Shown here piece after piece: positions 27,306 to 36,810 of a stretch of DNA of 64,000 nt. The notes under the pieces were generated by a model. It saw only the letters and a program-made list of their open reading frames with translations. It was not told the origin of the DNA and ran no database searches. Positions within the stretch are counted from its first letter, which is position 1. Each line of letters begins with the position of its first letter. The position numbers were made by a program, and so were the translations under genes. Origin of the DNA: Vibrio amylolyticus (lineage in GTDB: Bacteria > Pseudomonadota > Gammaproteobacteria > Enterobacterales > Vibrionaceae); contig NZ_JAJHVV010000005.1 in NCBI RefSeq assembly GCF_023145695.1, positions 307,315-371,314 on the forward strand, in the 5' to 3' direction.

Positions 27306-27344
27306 GGTCTTGCTCCTAAATAAAGGGAATATTCCGTTTAACAA

Positions 27345-28550
27345 CTAGATTGATTTAACTATGACAGCTGTACCCATGCCGCCGCCCACACATAGTGAGG
27401 CAACTCCATATTGAGCACTTCGTCGATTTAGTTCGTGTACAAGAGTAACGAGGATACGATTTCCTGAAGCTCCTAATGGATGGCCAAGTGCTATTGCACC
27501 GCCATTTACGTTAGCATTTTCCAAGATGGAAGATGCCGAAACTTGATGTTCCTTCGCTAGCGAATGCACAACGCCTAAAGCCTGTGCCGCAAAGGCTTCA
27601 TTAAGCTCATAAAGGTCAATATCAGTTAGCTTTAAGTCGGCTTTTTCCAATGCGGTAGTCACCGCTTTTACTGGTCCAAGTCCCATGACCTTTGGATCGA
27701 TACCCGTTTGTGCATAGCTGGCTATTTCGGCGATTGGTTTAAGGTTATACGTTTTAACTGCATATTCTGATGCTAAAACTAAAGCACTCGCGCCGTCATT
27801 AATTCCAGACGCATTTCCAGCAGTTACGCTCCCTTCTCTATCAAAAGCAGGGCGAAGTTTTTCTAAGCCTTCTAGCGTTGCTGTTGTTTTTGGATATTCA
27901 TCAGTATCGAATACGAACGTTTCTCTGCGCTTCTTAACATCAACCGGAACAATTTCGTCTTTAAAGACGCCTGCTTCTATCGCTGCTACCGCTTTTTGTT
28001 GGCTTGCTAAGGCAAATTCATCTTGCTGTTGACGCCCAATCGAACACTCAGTCGCGACATTCTCGGCTGTAACACCCATGTGGTACTGGTTAAATACATC
28101 CGTTAAACCATCATTGATTAGTAAGTCAGTCAGGCTCATGTTGCCCATTTTGTGTCCATCTCGCACTGACGCAGGAACCGTAAATGGAATTTGCGACATC
28201 ACTTCTACACCAGCAGCAACAACAATCTCAGCATCCCCAGAGCGGATATGAGAAACCCCATCCATCACGGTTTTCATGCCACTGCCACATACCATGTTTA
28301 GAGTGTAAGCCGGCACGCTTGCGGGTACTCCAGCATAAATTGCAGCTTGTCTACCAACACTCATGCCTTGGCCTGCACCGATAACGTTCCCGACAATCAC
28401 TTCATCAACGTTATGCGCCTGTACGTTACCCGATTCTAGGGCCGCTTTGATGGCCACTGATGCTAATTTGCCAGCAGGAATATCTTTAAGACTTCCGCCA
28501 AATGAGCCTAGAGGTGTTCTTTTTGCCGCTACTACAAATACTTTTTCCAT
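27345..28550 (-). CDS. phaA: Acetyl-CoA acetyltransferase (beta-ketothiolase) PhaA
   Basis: Condenses two acetyl-CoA to acetoacetyl-CoA, the first step of PHB synthesis. The 401-aa biosynthetic thiolase has nucleophile Cys88 in NMVCGSGMK, NVNGGAIALGHPLGASG with the active His, and the second catalytic Cys in CVGGGMG. ATG 28550 (MEKVFVVAAKRTPLG) with GTGAAG upstream is the start; the longer open frame adds no conserved residues. It follows phaB by 10 bp. Confidence 0.95.
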   Translation of the reverse strand: MEKVFVVAAKRTPLGSFGGSLKDIPAGKLASVAIKAALESGNVQAHNVDEVIVGNVIGAGQGMSVGRQAAIYAGVPASVPAYTLNMVCGSGMKTVMDGVSHIRSGDAEIVVAAGVEVMSQIPFTVPASVRDGHKMGNMSLTDLLINDGLTDVFNQYHMGVTAENVATECSIGRQQQDEFALASQQKAVAAIEAGVFKDEIVPVDVKKRRETFVFDTDEYPKTTATLEGLEKLRPAFDREGSVTAGNASGINDGASALVLASEYAVKTYNLKPIAEIASYAQTGIDPKVMGLGPVKAVTTALEKADLKLTDIDLYELNEAFAAQALGVVHSLAKEHQVSASSILENANVNGGAIALGHPLGASGNRILVTLVHELNRRSAQYGVASLCVGGGMGTAVIVKSI

Positions 28551-28560
28551 TACTTCACCC

Positions 28561-29301
28561 TTAATGCATGTATAAGCCGCCATTCACCGATAATGTTTCA
28601 CCGGTAATGTAAGCTGCTGCGTCGCTTGCTAGAAAACTGACTGATTCTGCAATCTCTTCTGGAGTCGCCAATCGCTTCATTGGGATCTGGGCTTTGATTG
28701 AATCAAGCACTTCAGGCTTCATCTGCTCGACCATTGGTGTACCTGTATATCCAGGTGCAACAACGTTTACCGTGACACCACTACGAGCGCCTTCAGCAGC
28801 CAGAGCTTTAGAAAAACCAATCATTCCAGCTTTTGCAGCCGAATAGTTTGTTTGGCCAAATTGACCTTTAAGTCCATTTACCGAAGAAATATTGACAATA
28901 CGACCGCCTCCTTTTTCACACATTGATGCGAAAAGAGGTTGAGTCACATTGAATAGGCTATTGAGATTAGTATCGATCACGTCACGCCATGCTTCTAAAG
29001 ACATTTTTTTAAACTGAACGTCTTTAGTAATACCAGCATTATTGACCACAACATCTATGGTTCCTTCGTCTTCTAAAAGTTGGCTTAAACGTTCTGCACA
29101 CTCCGGGGCATTAGTTACATCCAACTCAAATAAGCGAACCTCTTCTTCGGTAAACCCTTTTTCGGTAAACCACTCTAACGCGCACTCATAATTGCCAGTG
29201 TAATAGGTAGCTATGACACGAAAACCATCAGCAACGAGTTTAGAAGAGATCGCGGAACCGATTCCGCCTTTTGATCCGGTGATCAAAGCGAGCTTTTTCA
29301 T
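28561..29301 (-). CDS. phaB: Acetoacetyl-CoA reductase PhaB
   Basis: NADPH-dependent short-chain dehydrogenase, 246 aa, reducing acetoacetyl-CoA to (R)-3-hydroxybutyryl-CoA for PHB. Motifs: TGSKGGIGSAIS (cofactor), VNNAGIT, NISSVNG and the catalytic Tyr-Lys in NYSAAKAG; C-terminal ITGETLSVNGGLYMH. GGAG eight bases before ATG 29301. First gene of the PHA operon, reading out of a long AT-rich noncoding region. Confidence 0.95.
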   Translation of the reverse strand: MKKLALITGSKGGIGSAISSKLVADGFRVIATYYTGNYECALEWFTEKGFTEEEVRLFELDVTNAPECAERLSQLLEDEGTIDVVVNNAGITKDVQFKKMSLEAWRDVIDTNLNSLFNVTQPLFASMCEKGGGRIVNISSVNGLKGQFGQTNYSAAKAGMIGFSKALAAEGARSGVTVNVVAPGYTGTPMVEQMKPEVLDSIKAQIPMKRLATPEEIAESVSFLASDAAAYITGETLSVNGGLYMH

Positions 29302-30006
29302 TGGGGGACTCCATTCTTAACAGCAATATTTAAGCTTATTTAAAATGGTGCATGTAATAGCACCAACTAACGTGTTTAATATTTTGATTCTTTCTAATTG
29401 AAGAACCTTTCTAGTTATTTAATCTAAACCTGTTTTATTACAATTCAAATGTAATTTACGATTTATACACATATTATTGAACGAGATCTCACTTATGATG
29501 AAATGTTAAGCGCTTGTTAAATTATGTAAGATGTTGATTTTAATGCTATTATTCGTTATATCAAAAAAGGCGCGTTAATTCATAAGTTATTGATTTGTAA
29601 AGACCTAGCAGTGTGTCGCAAAAAAATGCAACAAGCTTTTCAATATTAAAGGTGTCAAATTAAAAATCATTATTAATAGAACCATCAACAACGGTGAGTT
29701 CAAATTAAACCTGCACTATTTTGGTTCAACATTACTAATAAATTGATTTATTTAGGTGCGTGAATATATTTAATTGTTAATCTACTTATAATGACATTGA
29801 AATAATAAATGTAGTTGTCATATCAATTAGTAATATAAAAACATTATATTTGCGCGTAATAATAGTAGACGCATTACTTGGCTTAAAGGCGAGATTAATA
29901 AGATAAAAGAGAACGTCTTGGGTGAGGAGCAACACTTCATCGAAAAATAGAACAAGACCTAAATCAATGAAGCGTTGTGTAATACAGGAGAAACTCGACT
30001 AATGCA
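29302..30006. other. Long AT-rich noncoding region between rhlE and phaB
   Basis: 705 bp without a supportable gene. It must hold the phaB promoter (minus strand). Visible structures: an imperfect dyad around an A-tract, GTCGCA-AAAAAA-TGCAAC, at 29615-29632; the palindrome AAGCGCTT at 29508-29515; and an inverted repeat CAACACTTCAT / ATGAAGCGTTG at 29930-29977, which may end rhlE transcripts. No sRNA family recognised. Confidence 0.6.
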
Positions 30007-31266
30007 CTATCTTTTCTTACCTCTCCCTGAATGTATTTTTAGTTTTGCTTTCATTTTTTGTTTCTCCGACGAGCGGCCACGCCTTCTGCTCGTATCTGGT
30101 AAATCTTCCACGTTTTTTAAACTAGGCTCAAAACCTTGGAGCCATTCTTGTGGAAGCGGTTTATCAAGTAGGTCTTCAATTGCCTTAAGGAGGTATTCTT
30201 CATCACGGCTCATTAAAGATACCGCGAGACCCGTTGCACCTGCTCGTCCTGTTCTTCCTATTCGATGAACATAGTCTTCTGCTTTATACGGTAAATCGTA
30301 ATTCACAACCTGCTCTAGTTGGTGGATGTCTAGCCCTCGAGCAGCAACATCTGTGGCAATTAACGCTCTTACTTTTCCTGATTTAAAATCATCTAACGAT
30401 TTTTGACGTGCCCCTTGGCTTTTATCTCCATGGATAGAAGCGGCCTTAATACCATCCAATTTTAACTCTTTGACTAACGCGTCTGTACCCTGCTTCGTTT
30501 TTACAAAGACCAATACTTGTTGCCAATTTTTAGACCCTATTAAATAGGCCAGAAGCTCACTTTTACGCTTCTTATCGACGGGATATACCATCTGCTTAAC
30601 CGACTCTGCAGTACTGTTAGATGGCGCGACCTGAACTTCCACTGGATTACTCATCATTTTATGAGCAATCATTTTGATTTTTTGATCAAAGGTAGCGGAA
30701 AAGAACAGTGTCTGTCTCTCTTCATTCATACGCTTAAGAATACGTTGAATATCAGGCATAAAACCCATATCAAGCATTCGGTCGGCTTCATCTAAAACTA
30801 ACACTTCGGTCTGCGACAAAATGATGTTTTTGCAGAATAGATGGTCAATAAGTCTTCCAGGCGTTGCAACAAGAATGTCTGCTCCACCTTTTAAATTCTG
30901 AGTTTGCACATTCATGCTCGTACCGCCGTACGCAGTCACGACTTTCAAGTTAGTTTGTTCTGAGTAAGCCGTAATATTGTCAAACACTTGTTGAGCAAGC
31001 TCTCGAGTCGGCACCAAAACAAGAGCACGAACGACACAACTGTTCATCTCGCGAGTTACTGGGGCGTCTAAAAATCGTTGGATAATTGGTAAACCAAAAG
31101 CCGCTGTTTTACCGGTACCGGTTTGCGCACCCGCTAAGATGTTTTTTCCATCGACAATATGTGGAATAGATTGCAGTTGAACCTCTGTTGGTTGGTTAAA
31201 TCCCAACTTAGTAACAACATCAGCAAGTGAGGCGGAAAGCCCTAATTTTTGAAATGGGTGCGTCAT
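30007..31266 (-). CDS. rhlE: DEAD-box RNA helicase RhlE-like
   Basis: 419-aa DEAD-box protein with motifs AQTGTGKT, PTRELA, DEAD, SAT, ARGLD and HRIGRTGRAG. A Lys/Arg-rich tail of ~45 residues replaces the DbpA-type RNA-binding domain. N-terminal MTHPFQKLGLSASLADVV and the overall form fit the RhlE group, involved in ribosome maturation and RNA turnover. ATG 31266 is preferred over TTG 31278. RhlE versus a close DEAD-box paralogue cannot be fully separated by eye. Confidence 0.82.
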   Translation of the reverse strand: MTHPFQKLGLSASLADVVTKLGFNQPTEVQLQSIPHIVDGKNILAGAQTGTGKTAAFGLPIIQRFLDAPVTREMNSCVVRALVLVPTRELAQQVFDNITAYSEQTNLKVVTAYGGTSMNVQTQNLKGGADILVATPGRLIDHLFCKNIILSQTEVLVLDEADRMLDMGFMPDIQRILKRMNEERQTLFFSATFDQKIKMIAHKMMSNPVEVQVAPSNSTAESVKQMVYPVDKKRKSELLAYLIGSKNWQQVLVFVKTKQGTDALVKELKLDGIKAASIHGDKSQGARQKSLDDFKSGKVRALIATDVAARGLDIHQLEQVVNYDLPYKAEDYVHRIGRTGRAGATGLAVSLMSRDEEYLLKAIEDLLDKPLPQEWLQGFEPSLKNVEDLPDTSRRRGRSSEKQKMKAKLKIHSGRGKKR

Positions 31267-31393
31267 TTTAGATACCAATAATTAAACTGGCGCAGATTTT
31301 AGCAGAATGGACCAACAAGCGCAGAAGTAATATGAACTTAAACGTGTTTTGAGTCTTAGCTTTTGTATTTTTCTTTATCAACAAAACCACTTT

Positions 31394-31411
31394 CGTAAAA
31401 TTTACGTTACA
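31394..31411. promoter_or_regulatory. Candidate TyrR box upstream of the tyrP-like gene
   Basis: CGTAAA-ATTTAC-GTTACA matches TGTAAA-N6-TTTACA with one mismatch per half-site, keeping the G and C that are essential in E. coli TyrR boxes. It lies 142-160 bp before ATG 31554, a distance that fits some promoters only if the 5' leader is long. Confidence 0.45.
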
Positions 31412-31553
31412 CTGCTGGATATTGAAGTGTACAAACCATTTGATCTTATCCTCTATATACTACAAAATCCCAGTCATTGAAGACTAGCCATAACTATATG
31501 CTTAGTATTACTAACATACCAAAGCATATGTCGACGTAAAGAAATTTATACAG

Positions 31554-32759
31554 ATGAATAATTCAAAGATATTTGGTAGTACATTAATAATAGCAGGCAC
31601 AACAATTGGTGCTGGAATGCTCGCTTTGCCTATCGCATCAGCTGGGATTGGATTTACAACATCACTTCTTATCATGGTTGCACTATGGGCACTCATGGCA
31701 TTTACCGCATTACTGATGTTGGAACTCCACCAACATGCTGACAGTAAAGCGACGTTGCACACCTTAGCTAAGAAAATTCTTGGTAAGAAAGGCCAATGGG
31801 TTGCTAGCTTTGCAATGTTGTTCTTATTTTATTCATTATGTGCAGCATACATTGCGGGTGGAGGCGCTCAATTTGAGCAAAGACTGACATCTTGGATGGG
31901 AATACAGATTCACTCAGGCTTAGCGACTGCATTGTTTACCATAATTGTCGCTTCAATTGTCACGTTTGGTACTGCTACCGTCGATAAGGTAAATCGCGTT
32001 CTATTCATTACTAAGCTCATTGCGATGGTTCTTGTACTCAGCTTTCTTGCTCCTAATGTTACTCAAGGCTACCTGCTTAGCATGCCCGTCCAACAAGGGT
32101 TAATCGTAGCGGCAATTCCAGTCATCTTTACCTCGTTTGGCTTCCATGGCAGCATTCCAGCCGTCGTGAATTACCTTCAAGGTGATACTCGCTCTCTTCG
32201 CAAAGCCATTATTGTTGGTTCTTCTATACCACTTGTTATCTATATCTTTTGGCAAGTCGTAACGTTAGGTGTCATCAGCCAAGAACAACTGATTAAAAAC
32301 AGCGGCCTATCCTCTTTAGTCCATGAGCTTTCATTGACGGTACAGCAGTCAAATATTAGCCACATCGTCGGTGTCTTTGCCGATCTAGCGTTACTTACCT
32401 CATTCTTGGGTGTAAGTCTTGGACTATTCGAGTTCTTAGCTGACTCCATTAACAAAGAGGCTAACGGTCGAAGCCGAGTTGTAGCGGCACTTGTTACCTT
32501 TACTCCCCCGTTGGGCTTTGCACTGTTCTATCCCCAAGGATTTATTATGGCTCTAGGCTATGCTGCTATTGCTCTCGCAATATTGGCGATATTCTTACCT
32601 GTTGTCATGGTTTACAAGACTCGACGCTCTGAAAAGTTCAATTCAGAATATCAAGTCTTTGGTGGTCAAGCTGCTCTTGTTGTTACAGGAGTGATTGGTG
32701 CTGGTATTGTAATGGCGCAATTGGCTATTACCATTGGTGTCCTACCCGCTCTAGGCTAA
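31554..32759 (+). CDS. tyrP: Aromatic amino acid transporter (TyrP/Mtr, HAAAP family)
   Basis: 401-aa inner-membrane symporter with about 11 TM helices. N-terminal IIAGTTIGAGMLALPIASAG is the HAAAP unwound-helix signature, and YSLCAAYIAGGG, PVIFTSFGFHGSIPAVVNYL and the helix-7/8 segments match TyrP. Probably imports tyrosine with a proton. Weak RBS. A TyrR-like box lies upstream. It converges with the Lrp-family regulator gene across a hairpin. Confidence 0.88.
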   Translation: MNNSKIFGSTLIIAGTTIGAGMLALPIASAGIGFTTSLLIMVALWALMAFTALLMLELHQHADSKATLHTLAKKILGKKGQWVASFAMLFLFYSLCAAYIAGGGAQFEQRLTSWMGIQIHSGLATALFTIIVASIVTFGTATVDKVNRVLFITKLIAMVLVLSFLAPNVTQGYLLSMPVQQGLIVAAIPVIFTSFGFHGSIPAVVNYLQGDTRSLRKAIIVGSSIPLVIYIFWQVVTLGVISQEQLIKNSGLSSLVHELSLTVQQSNISHIVGVFADLALLTSFLGVSLGLFEFLADSINKEANGRSRVVAALVTFTPPLGFALFYPQGFIMALGYAAIALAILAIFLPVVMVYKTRRSEKFNSEYQVFGGQAALVVTGVIGAGIVMAQLAITIGVLPALG

Positions 32760-32775
32760 ACATTAACGATTAAAC

Positions 32776-32815
32776 ATCACTGCTTAATATTGATTAGGTT
32801 AATATTGGCAGTGAT
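32776..32815. terminator. Hairpin between convergent tyrP-like and Lrp-family genes
   Basis: ATCACTGC / GCAGTGAT outer stem with AATATT/AATATT inner pairing; it overlaps the last codons of the Lrp-family gene. Position between convergent genes suggests a terminator, but T-runs are short. Confidence 0.5.
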
Positions 32816-33255
32816 CTTCCTGTTTTCACCTGCCTGATTGCTAGATGAGTATGGATATCTTTCACTGTCTCAATCTGCTGCAATAAACGGGTAAAAAGCT
32901 CATAGCCTTCTAAGTCTTTTGTGACAACTTCCAGTAAATAGTCGTACGCGCCAGAAACAACATGGCAATTTATTACAGACTCCGTATCAAGCATTCTGTT
33001 CTCAAATGCTTCAATCGACTCCGCTTGATGGTTATTTAGGCTGACCTCTACGAATACGGTCATCCCTATACCCAGTTTTCCCTTATTAAGGTTGGCACTA
33101 TAACTATCAATAATGCCCGTATCTTCAAGCTTTTTTAATCGTCTAGCACAAGGTGAGGCAGATAACCCTACCTCTTCAGCCAACTCCGTTGTCGATAATC
33201 TACCCTTAATTTGGATGACCTCAAGTATGTGTCGATCAATTCTATCTAACTCCAC
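32794..33255 (-). CDS. Lrp/AsnC-family transcriptional regulator
   Basis: 153-aa regulator: N-terminal HTH (about 1-60, LSTTELAEEVGLSASPCARRLKKLE) and a C-terminal RAM/AsnC ligand-binding domain (about 65-145, VVSGAYDYLLEVVTKDLEGYE). GTG start with AGAGGA close upstream. Divergent from a DMT exporter gene 143 bp away; Lrp-type regulators often control the amino-acid exporter beside them, so that exporter is the likely target. Confidence 0.92.
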   Translation of the reverse strand: MELDRIDRHILEVIQIKGRLSTTELAEEVGLSASPCARRLKKLEDTGIIDSYSANLNKGKLGIGMTVFVEVSLNNHQAESIEAFENRMLDTESVINCHVVSGAYDYLLEVVTKDLEGYELFTRLLQQIETVKDIHTHLAIRQVKTGRSLPILT

Positions 33256-33397
33256 AAATCCTCTTTAGTGATTTTTATCACTCAAATACTAGTTCACGCA
33301 TTATTACAGCAATCTTCTATTTCTATGAGATAAATACGCCGAATACCACTTATCTATTTGATGGATAATAGCGCTTATTAACAAAAATGTAACCTCT
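33256..33397. promoter_or_regulatory. Divergent promoter region lrp-like / DMT exporter
   Basis: 142-bp AT-rich gap between divergent genes. It should contain both promoters and the regulator's binding site; I could not define either precisely. Confidence 0.45.
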
Positions 33398-34348
33398 ATG
33401 ATTTCTGGATATTCCGCAATTTTCGCCACTATTGTTCTATGGTCAGGCTTCTTTCTATCTCTGAGAGGCGGTGCTATTTCATCGCTCACCCCCGCAGACA
33501 TGGCAATGACTAGATTCCTTATTCCCGCTATCGTGTTATTACCTATCACTTTTTACGCTAGGGAAAAGATCCTGTTAGTCCCTAAGCGTTACCTTATCGG
33601 TATGATGATCGGTGGAGGGCTTCCTTATTTATTAGTAGCAGGATGGGCGATGAATTACGCTACCGTTTCCGATGGTAGTGCGCTCGTGCCAGGTACCCTT
33701 CCGTTATTTGTTTCTGCCATTGCCGTTCTGTTCTTTGCTCAGCCGCTCAGTTCTCATCGGAAAATCGGTATTTTTCTTATCGTTGTCGGCATCAGTATCT
33801 TCATTTATTCTGGCTTCTCTTCCGCGAATAACGAAGCGATTCAAGGTTATCTACTTTTTCTTTTCGGGAGTTTAATGTGGGCAATCTTCACTATTTGCGC
33901 TCGGATCGCGAACCTGCCTTCCTTGGTCTGTGCCGGAATTATTTCGCTATCATCACTAGCAATCCTTAGCCTCCTTTTAATGATTGGTTTAGTAGAAACG
34001 TCGTTATTTTCTGTAGATGGACAGTTTTCTTGGTTGGGAAACATTGGGAATTGGCCAATTAAAGAGCTTATTGGCCATCTACTCTTGCAAGGAGTCGGAG
34101 CTGGATTGCTTGCTTCTTTTACCTATTTAAAAGCGATTTCTATTCTTGGAGCAGAAAGAACCGCTGCGTTTGGGTCACTAACACCGGTTGTAGCGACCTT
34201 ACTTGCGATATTCGTCTTTAACGAGACTCCAGGTGGAATGACATGGCTTGCCCTTGTTTCAATTTGTATTGGAAGTATCGTCGCCAGTAATGTTTTTCTA
34301 CGACAAGATTCGTCACTCTCTTATCAACCACCAAGCCATACCAAATAG
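33398..34348 (+). CDS. DMT-superfamily (EamA) transporter
   Basis: 316-aa inner-membrane protein with ten predicted helices in two EamA repeats (about 5-140 and 155-300). Typical tracts: SGFFLSLRGGAISSLTPADMAMTRF near the N-terminus and AFGSLTPVVATLLAIFVFNETP in repeat two. Likely exports an amino acid or related metabolite; substrate unknown. The divergent Lrp-family regulator supports an amino-acid link. ATG 33398 has only a weak RBS. Confidence 0.88.
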   Translation: MISGYSAIFATIVLWSGFFLSLRGGAISSLTPADMAMTRFLIPAIVLLPITFYAREKILLVPKRYLIGMMIGGGLPYLLVAGWAMNYATVSDGSALVPGTLPLFVSAIAVLFFAQPLSSHRKIGIFLIVVGISIFIYSGFSSANNEAIQGYLLFLFGSLMWAIFTICARIANLPSLVCAGIISLSSLAILSLLLMIGLVETSLFSVDGQFSWLGNIGNWPIKELIGHLLLQGVGAGLLASFTYLKAISILGAERTAAFGSLTPVVATLLAIFVFNETPGGMTWLALVSICIGSIVASNVFLRQDSSLSYQPPSHTK

Positions 34349-34434
34349 CAATGAGAAGGAGTGTATTTAGCTACCTGATATCTGTCTTAAACGCCATATA
34401 CTTATCGGAAAGATAAATATATGGCTTAGGGGCT

Positions 34435-35787
34435 TTACTTAAAGCAAATCTCCGCCCAACGAGCCAATCCAGAGGTGACAGAACCAAAGTAATTCCCACT
34501 GACTACTGGGATATTGGGCAAAATTTCTTCCACCGCACTACGTAAAAATGGTGATCGAGCCGAGCCGCCTGTCATGAATATCACATCTGGCTTTGTGCCA
34601 CTTTGACGAACCGCTTCCTTAACCAACTCCGCCATTTTTGACTTAGGTTGAGCAATGGCATCTATCATCTGTTGTTGACTAATATCAACGCCGATCTTTT
34701 CTTTTAGCAGATCAATGGTTGTTCGATAATTTGTATCAGAAGAGAGTGCTATTTTCGCTTCTTCCGCTCGACGGACAATACTGTAGCCCAGCGTTTCATT
34801 GTAAACCGTTAATAGCCTTGCCAACTTGTCTGGTTCACTCGCTTCTTTATGAAGTAATTTAAGGGCTGACAAGTTGGCTTTGCTGTAAAAATCCTTTTGA
34901 GCTTCAACGTTATTAATGGCGATTGGATTCCAATATTGGGTGATTGGCATTTCAATCCCTGTTGTCATTTTACTGCCAAATCCAAATGGGCTCATTAGCT
35001 GTCGAAACGCGAGATGAATATCGAGATCATTTCCACCAACACGCTGACCCGTATGTGCTAACAATGAGGAATTACGTTCTGATTGTCCGCGCCATTTCGG
35101 TCCCATTTCAATGATTGAGCAATCGGTTGTACCTCCACCGATATCAACAACCAGAACGGTTTTGTTCTCAGTGAGTGTTGATTCATATTCTAGCCCAGCC
35201 GCTACGGGTTCAAACTGAAAGACAACATCATTAAAACCAGCTCGTTTGGCTGCATTCAAGAGAATTTTTTCTGCTTGTTTGTTGGCTTCGTCACCACCTC
35301 GACCATGAAAGTTAACAGGACGACCAATCACAGCCTCTTTAATCGTCTGCTCGGTGTGTAACTCGGCTTTAGACTTGATGTTTGCCATCATGGCGCAGAC
35401 GAGATCTTCAAAGAAGCTCACTTGAACATCATGTAACCCTGACGCTCCCAAAAATGATTTTGGTGATTTAACGTAGTAGATATCTCTTGGGTCTTCTAGA
35501 TACAAATCTAATGCTGCTTGACCAAACGCAACATCATCTGCTTCTAGCTCAATACTTTCTTCACGGTTAAAAGCGATAGATCGTCTTAACACCTGCTCAC
35601 CGACCGCATCAATTGGTGAGATATTTCGATGTCGAAATAGATGCTCAGAGACAGATTCACGTGTAGGCGCACATAACGTAGATGGAATATAAAAATGCTC
35701 ACCTTCGAGTGGAATTAAAGAAGGTTGTCCATCTTGCATTGATGCAACAGAGCAATTTGCTGTTCCATAATCAAAACCAATATACAT
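34435..35787 (-). CDS. yegD: Hsp70-like protein YegD
   Basis: 450-aa actin/Hsp70-fold ATPase without the substrate-binding half of DnaK. Phosphate-1 motif IGFDYGTANCSVA, phosphate-2 VVDIGGGTTDCSI, adenosine motif FMTGGSARSP. Start and domain layout match the YegD family, whose client is unknown. GAGG five bases before ATG 35787. Single-gene unit. Confidence 0.93.
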   Translation of the reverse strand: MYIGFDYGTANCSVASMQDGQPSLIPLEGEHFYIPSTLCAPTRESVSEHLFRHRNISPIDAVGEQVLRRSIAFNREESIELEADDVAFGQAALDLYLEDPRDIYYVKSPKSFLGASGLHDVQVSFFEDLVCAMMANIKSKAELHTEQTIKEAVIGRPVNFHGRGGDEANKQAEKILLNAAKRAGFNDVVFQFEPVAAGLEYESTLTENKTVLVVDIGGGTTDCSIIEMGPKWRGQSERNSSLLAHTGQRVGGNDLDIHLAFRQLMSPFGFGSKMTTGIEMPITQYWNPIAINNVEAQKDFYSKANLSALKLLHKEASEPDKLARLLTVYNETLGYSIVRRAEEAKIALSSDTNYRTTIDLLKEKIGVDISQQQMIDAIAQPKSKMAELVKEAVRQSGTKPDVIFMTGGSARSPFLRSAVEEILPNIPVVSGNYFGSVTSGLARWAEICFK

Positions 35788-35915
35788 AGTGGCCTCAGAA
35801 GCTAAAAAAGGGCGGCAATGCTACACCAAGACACTAAGAATTTCTAGATTCAATCAACCTAAACGATTCACTCTGATATACTCTCGGCAAATTATGAAAT
35901 TATGAACATGGTTAT

Positions 35916-36224
35916 ATGAAATCACCTTGTATAGGCGCTTGTGAGAGTTCCGGTAGTATGTGTGTTGGATGCCAACGTACAACCAAAGAGATCGCCGAAT
36001 GGCAAAGTTATAGTGATGCTCAAAGAGATCAAATTATGGCTGAGATAAAAGGTGAGACTTCAAGTCACGAATGCCCCGTTTGTCAGGCAAAAACACAGTG
36101 TGATATTCAAAACGGAAAAAGTCGTTGTTGGTGCTTTGATATTGATAAACGTGACTCTGAAAACGTCGTAAAGAGTGGTGTTTGTATGTGTAGAAAATGT
36201 TTAAGTGCTTTGCCTATTTTGTAA
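35916..36224 (+). CDS. DUF1289 + cysteine-rich CWC fusion protein
   Basis: 102 aa with 13 cysteines. The N-terminal DUF1289 unit (residues 4-33) has CIGACESSGSMCVGCQRTTKEI. The C-terminal CWC-type unit (about 52-98) has CPVCQAKTQC, CWCF and CMCRKC. Each could bind zinc or an iron-sulfur cluster; the role of both domains is unknown. Divergent from yegD, with a 128-bp gap. No signal peptide, so presumably cytosolic. Confidence 0.85.
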   Translation: MKSPCIGACESSGSMCVGCQRTTKEIAEWQSYSDAQRDQIMAEIKGETSSHECPVCQAKTQCDIQNGKSRCWCFDIDKRDSENVVKSGVCMCRKCLSALPIL

Positions 36225-36367
36225 CTACTCTCAGGGTTATTCACAAATAGCCAATACGAATAATGGATACCTTAGCAAGTTGACACAACTAGGGTTCATA
36301 ACATAACGATGAACCCTATTTATAGTTCATTCAAATCTGTTTAAAGTTTAAACGTAAACAGGTCGAA

Positions 36368-36715
36368 TTATGCTTTTGAAGTTAATGCCGAACCTTCAAA
36401 CTTAACACCACCCCACCCAGAGATCATAAAATTGCGGATATTCTGATGATCGTCATTTTCCGGATGTTGTAGTACGTCTTGTCTATAGAATTTGCCAAAG
36501 CAAGCTAGAGTTTGCTCAACTGTAAGTTCAAGAAGCGCTCCAAATGCAAAGATCTTACAAGATCCGTTATTTTGATTCGCCTCGTTAACCGTTTGACCAT
36601 TTTTAAACTGGGTCGGTGTAAACTCGTAGTTGTGCTCAATAACTGACATGGTCTGTTCAAAGTCTATCGATTCTGGTGCGCTTTCTAACTCTTTTATAAA
36701 TACGTTCAATTCCAT
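36368..36715 (-). CDS. HopJ type III effector family protein
   Basis: 115-aa protein of the HopJ family (PF08888): VIEHNYEFTPTQFKNG, NQNNGSCKIFAFGAL, ELTVEQTLACFGKFYR and the terminal ISGWGGVKFEG. The family name comes from a Pseudomonas syringae effector, but many marine non-pathogens carry it as an isolated gene, and there is no secretion system here. Role unknown; likely a housekeeping or stress protein. Confidence 0.87.
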   Translation of the reverse strand: MELNVFIKELESAPESIDFEQTMSVIEHNYEFTPTQFKNGQTVNEANQNNGSCKIFAFGALLELTVEQTLACFGKFYRQDVLQHPENDDHQNIRNFMISGWGGVKFEGSALTSKA

Positions 36716-36810
36716 GAGTGTCTCTTGCCAATTTAAATCAGGCTCAAAAACATACCATAAAAATAACCGTGTGTTGAAGTCACTAATTAAACTTGCGGTT
36801 TTTTAGATGG

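Noticed and set aside
29975..30268. Plus-strand frame at the end of rhlE
   Set aside because: Antisense to the conserved helicase C-terminal motifs, so it is a coding shadow.
36368..36715. HopJ gene as evidence of a type III secretion system or virulence
   Set aside because: No secretion genes nearby, and the family is common in non-pathogens; the name is historical.
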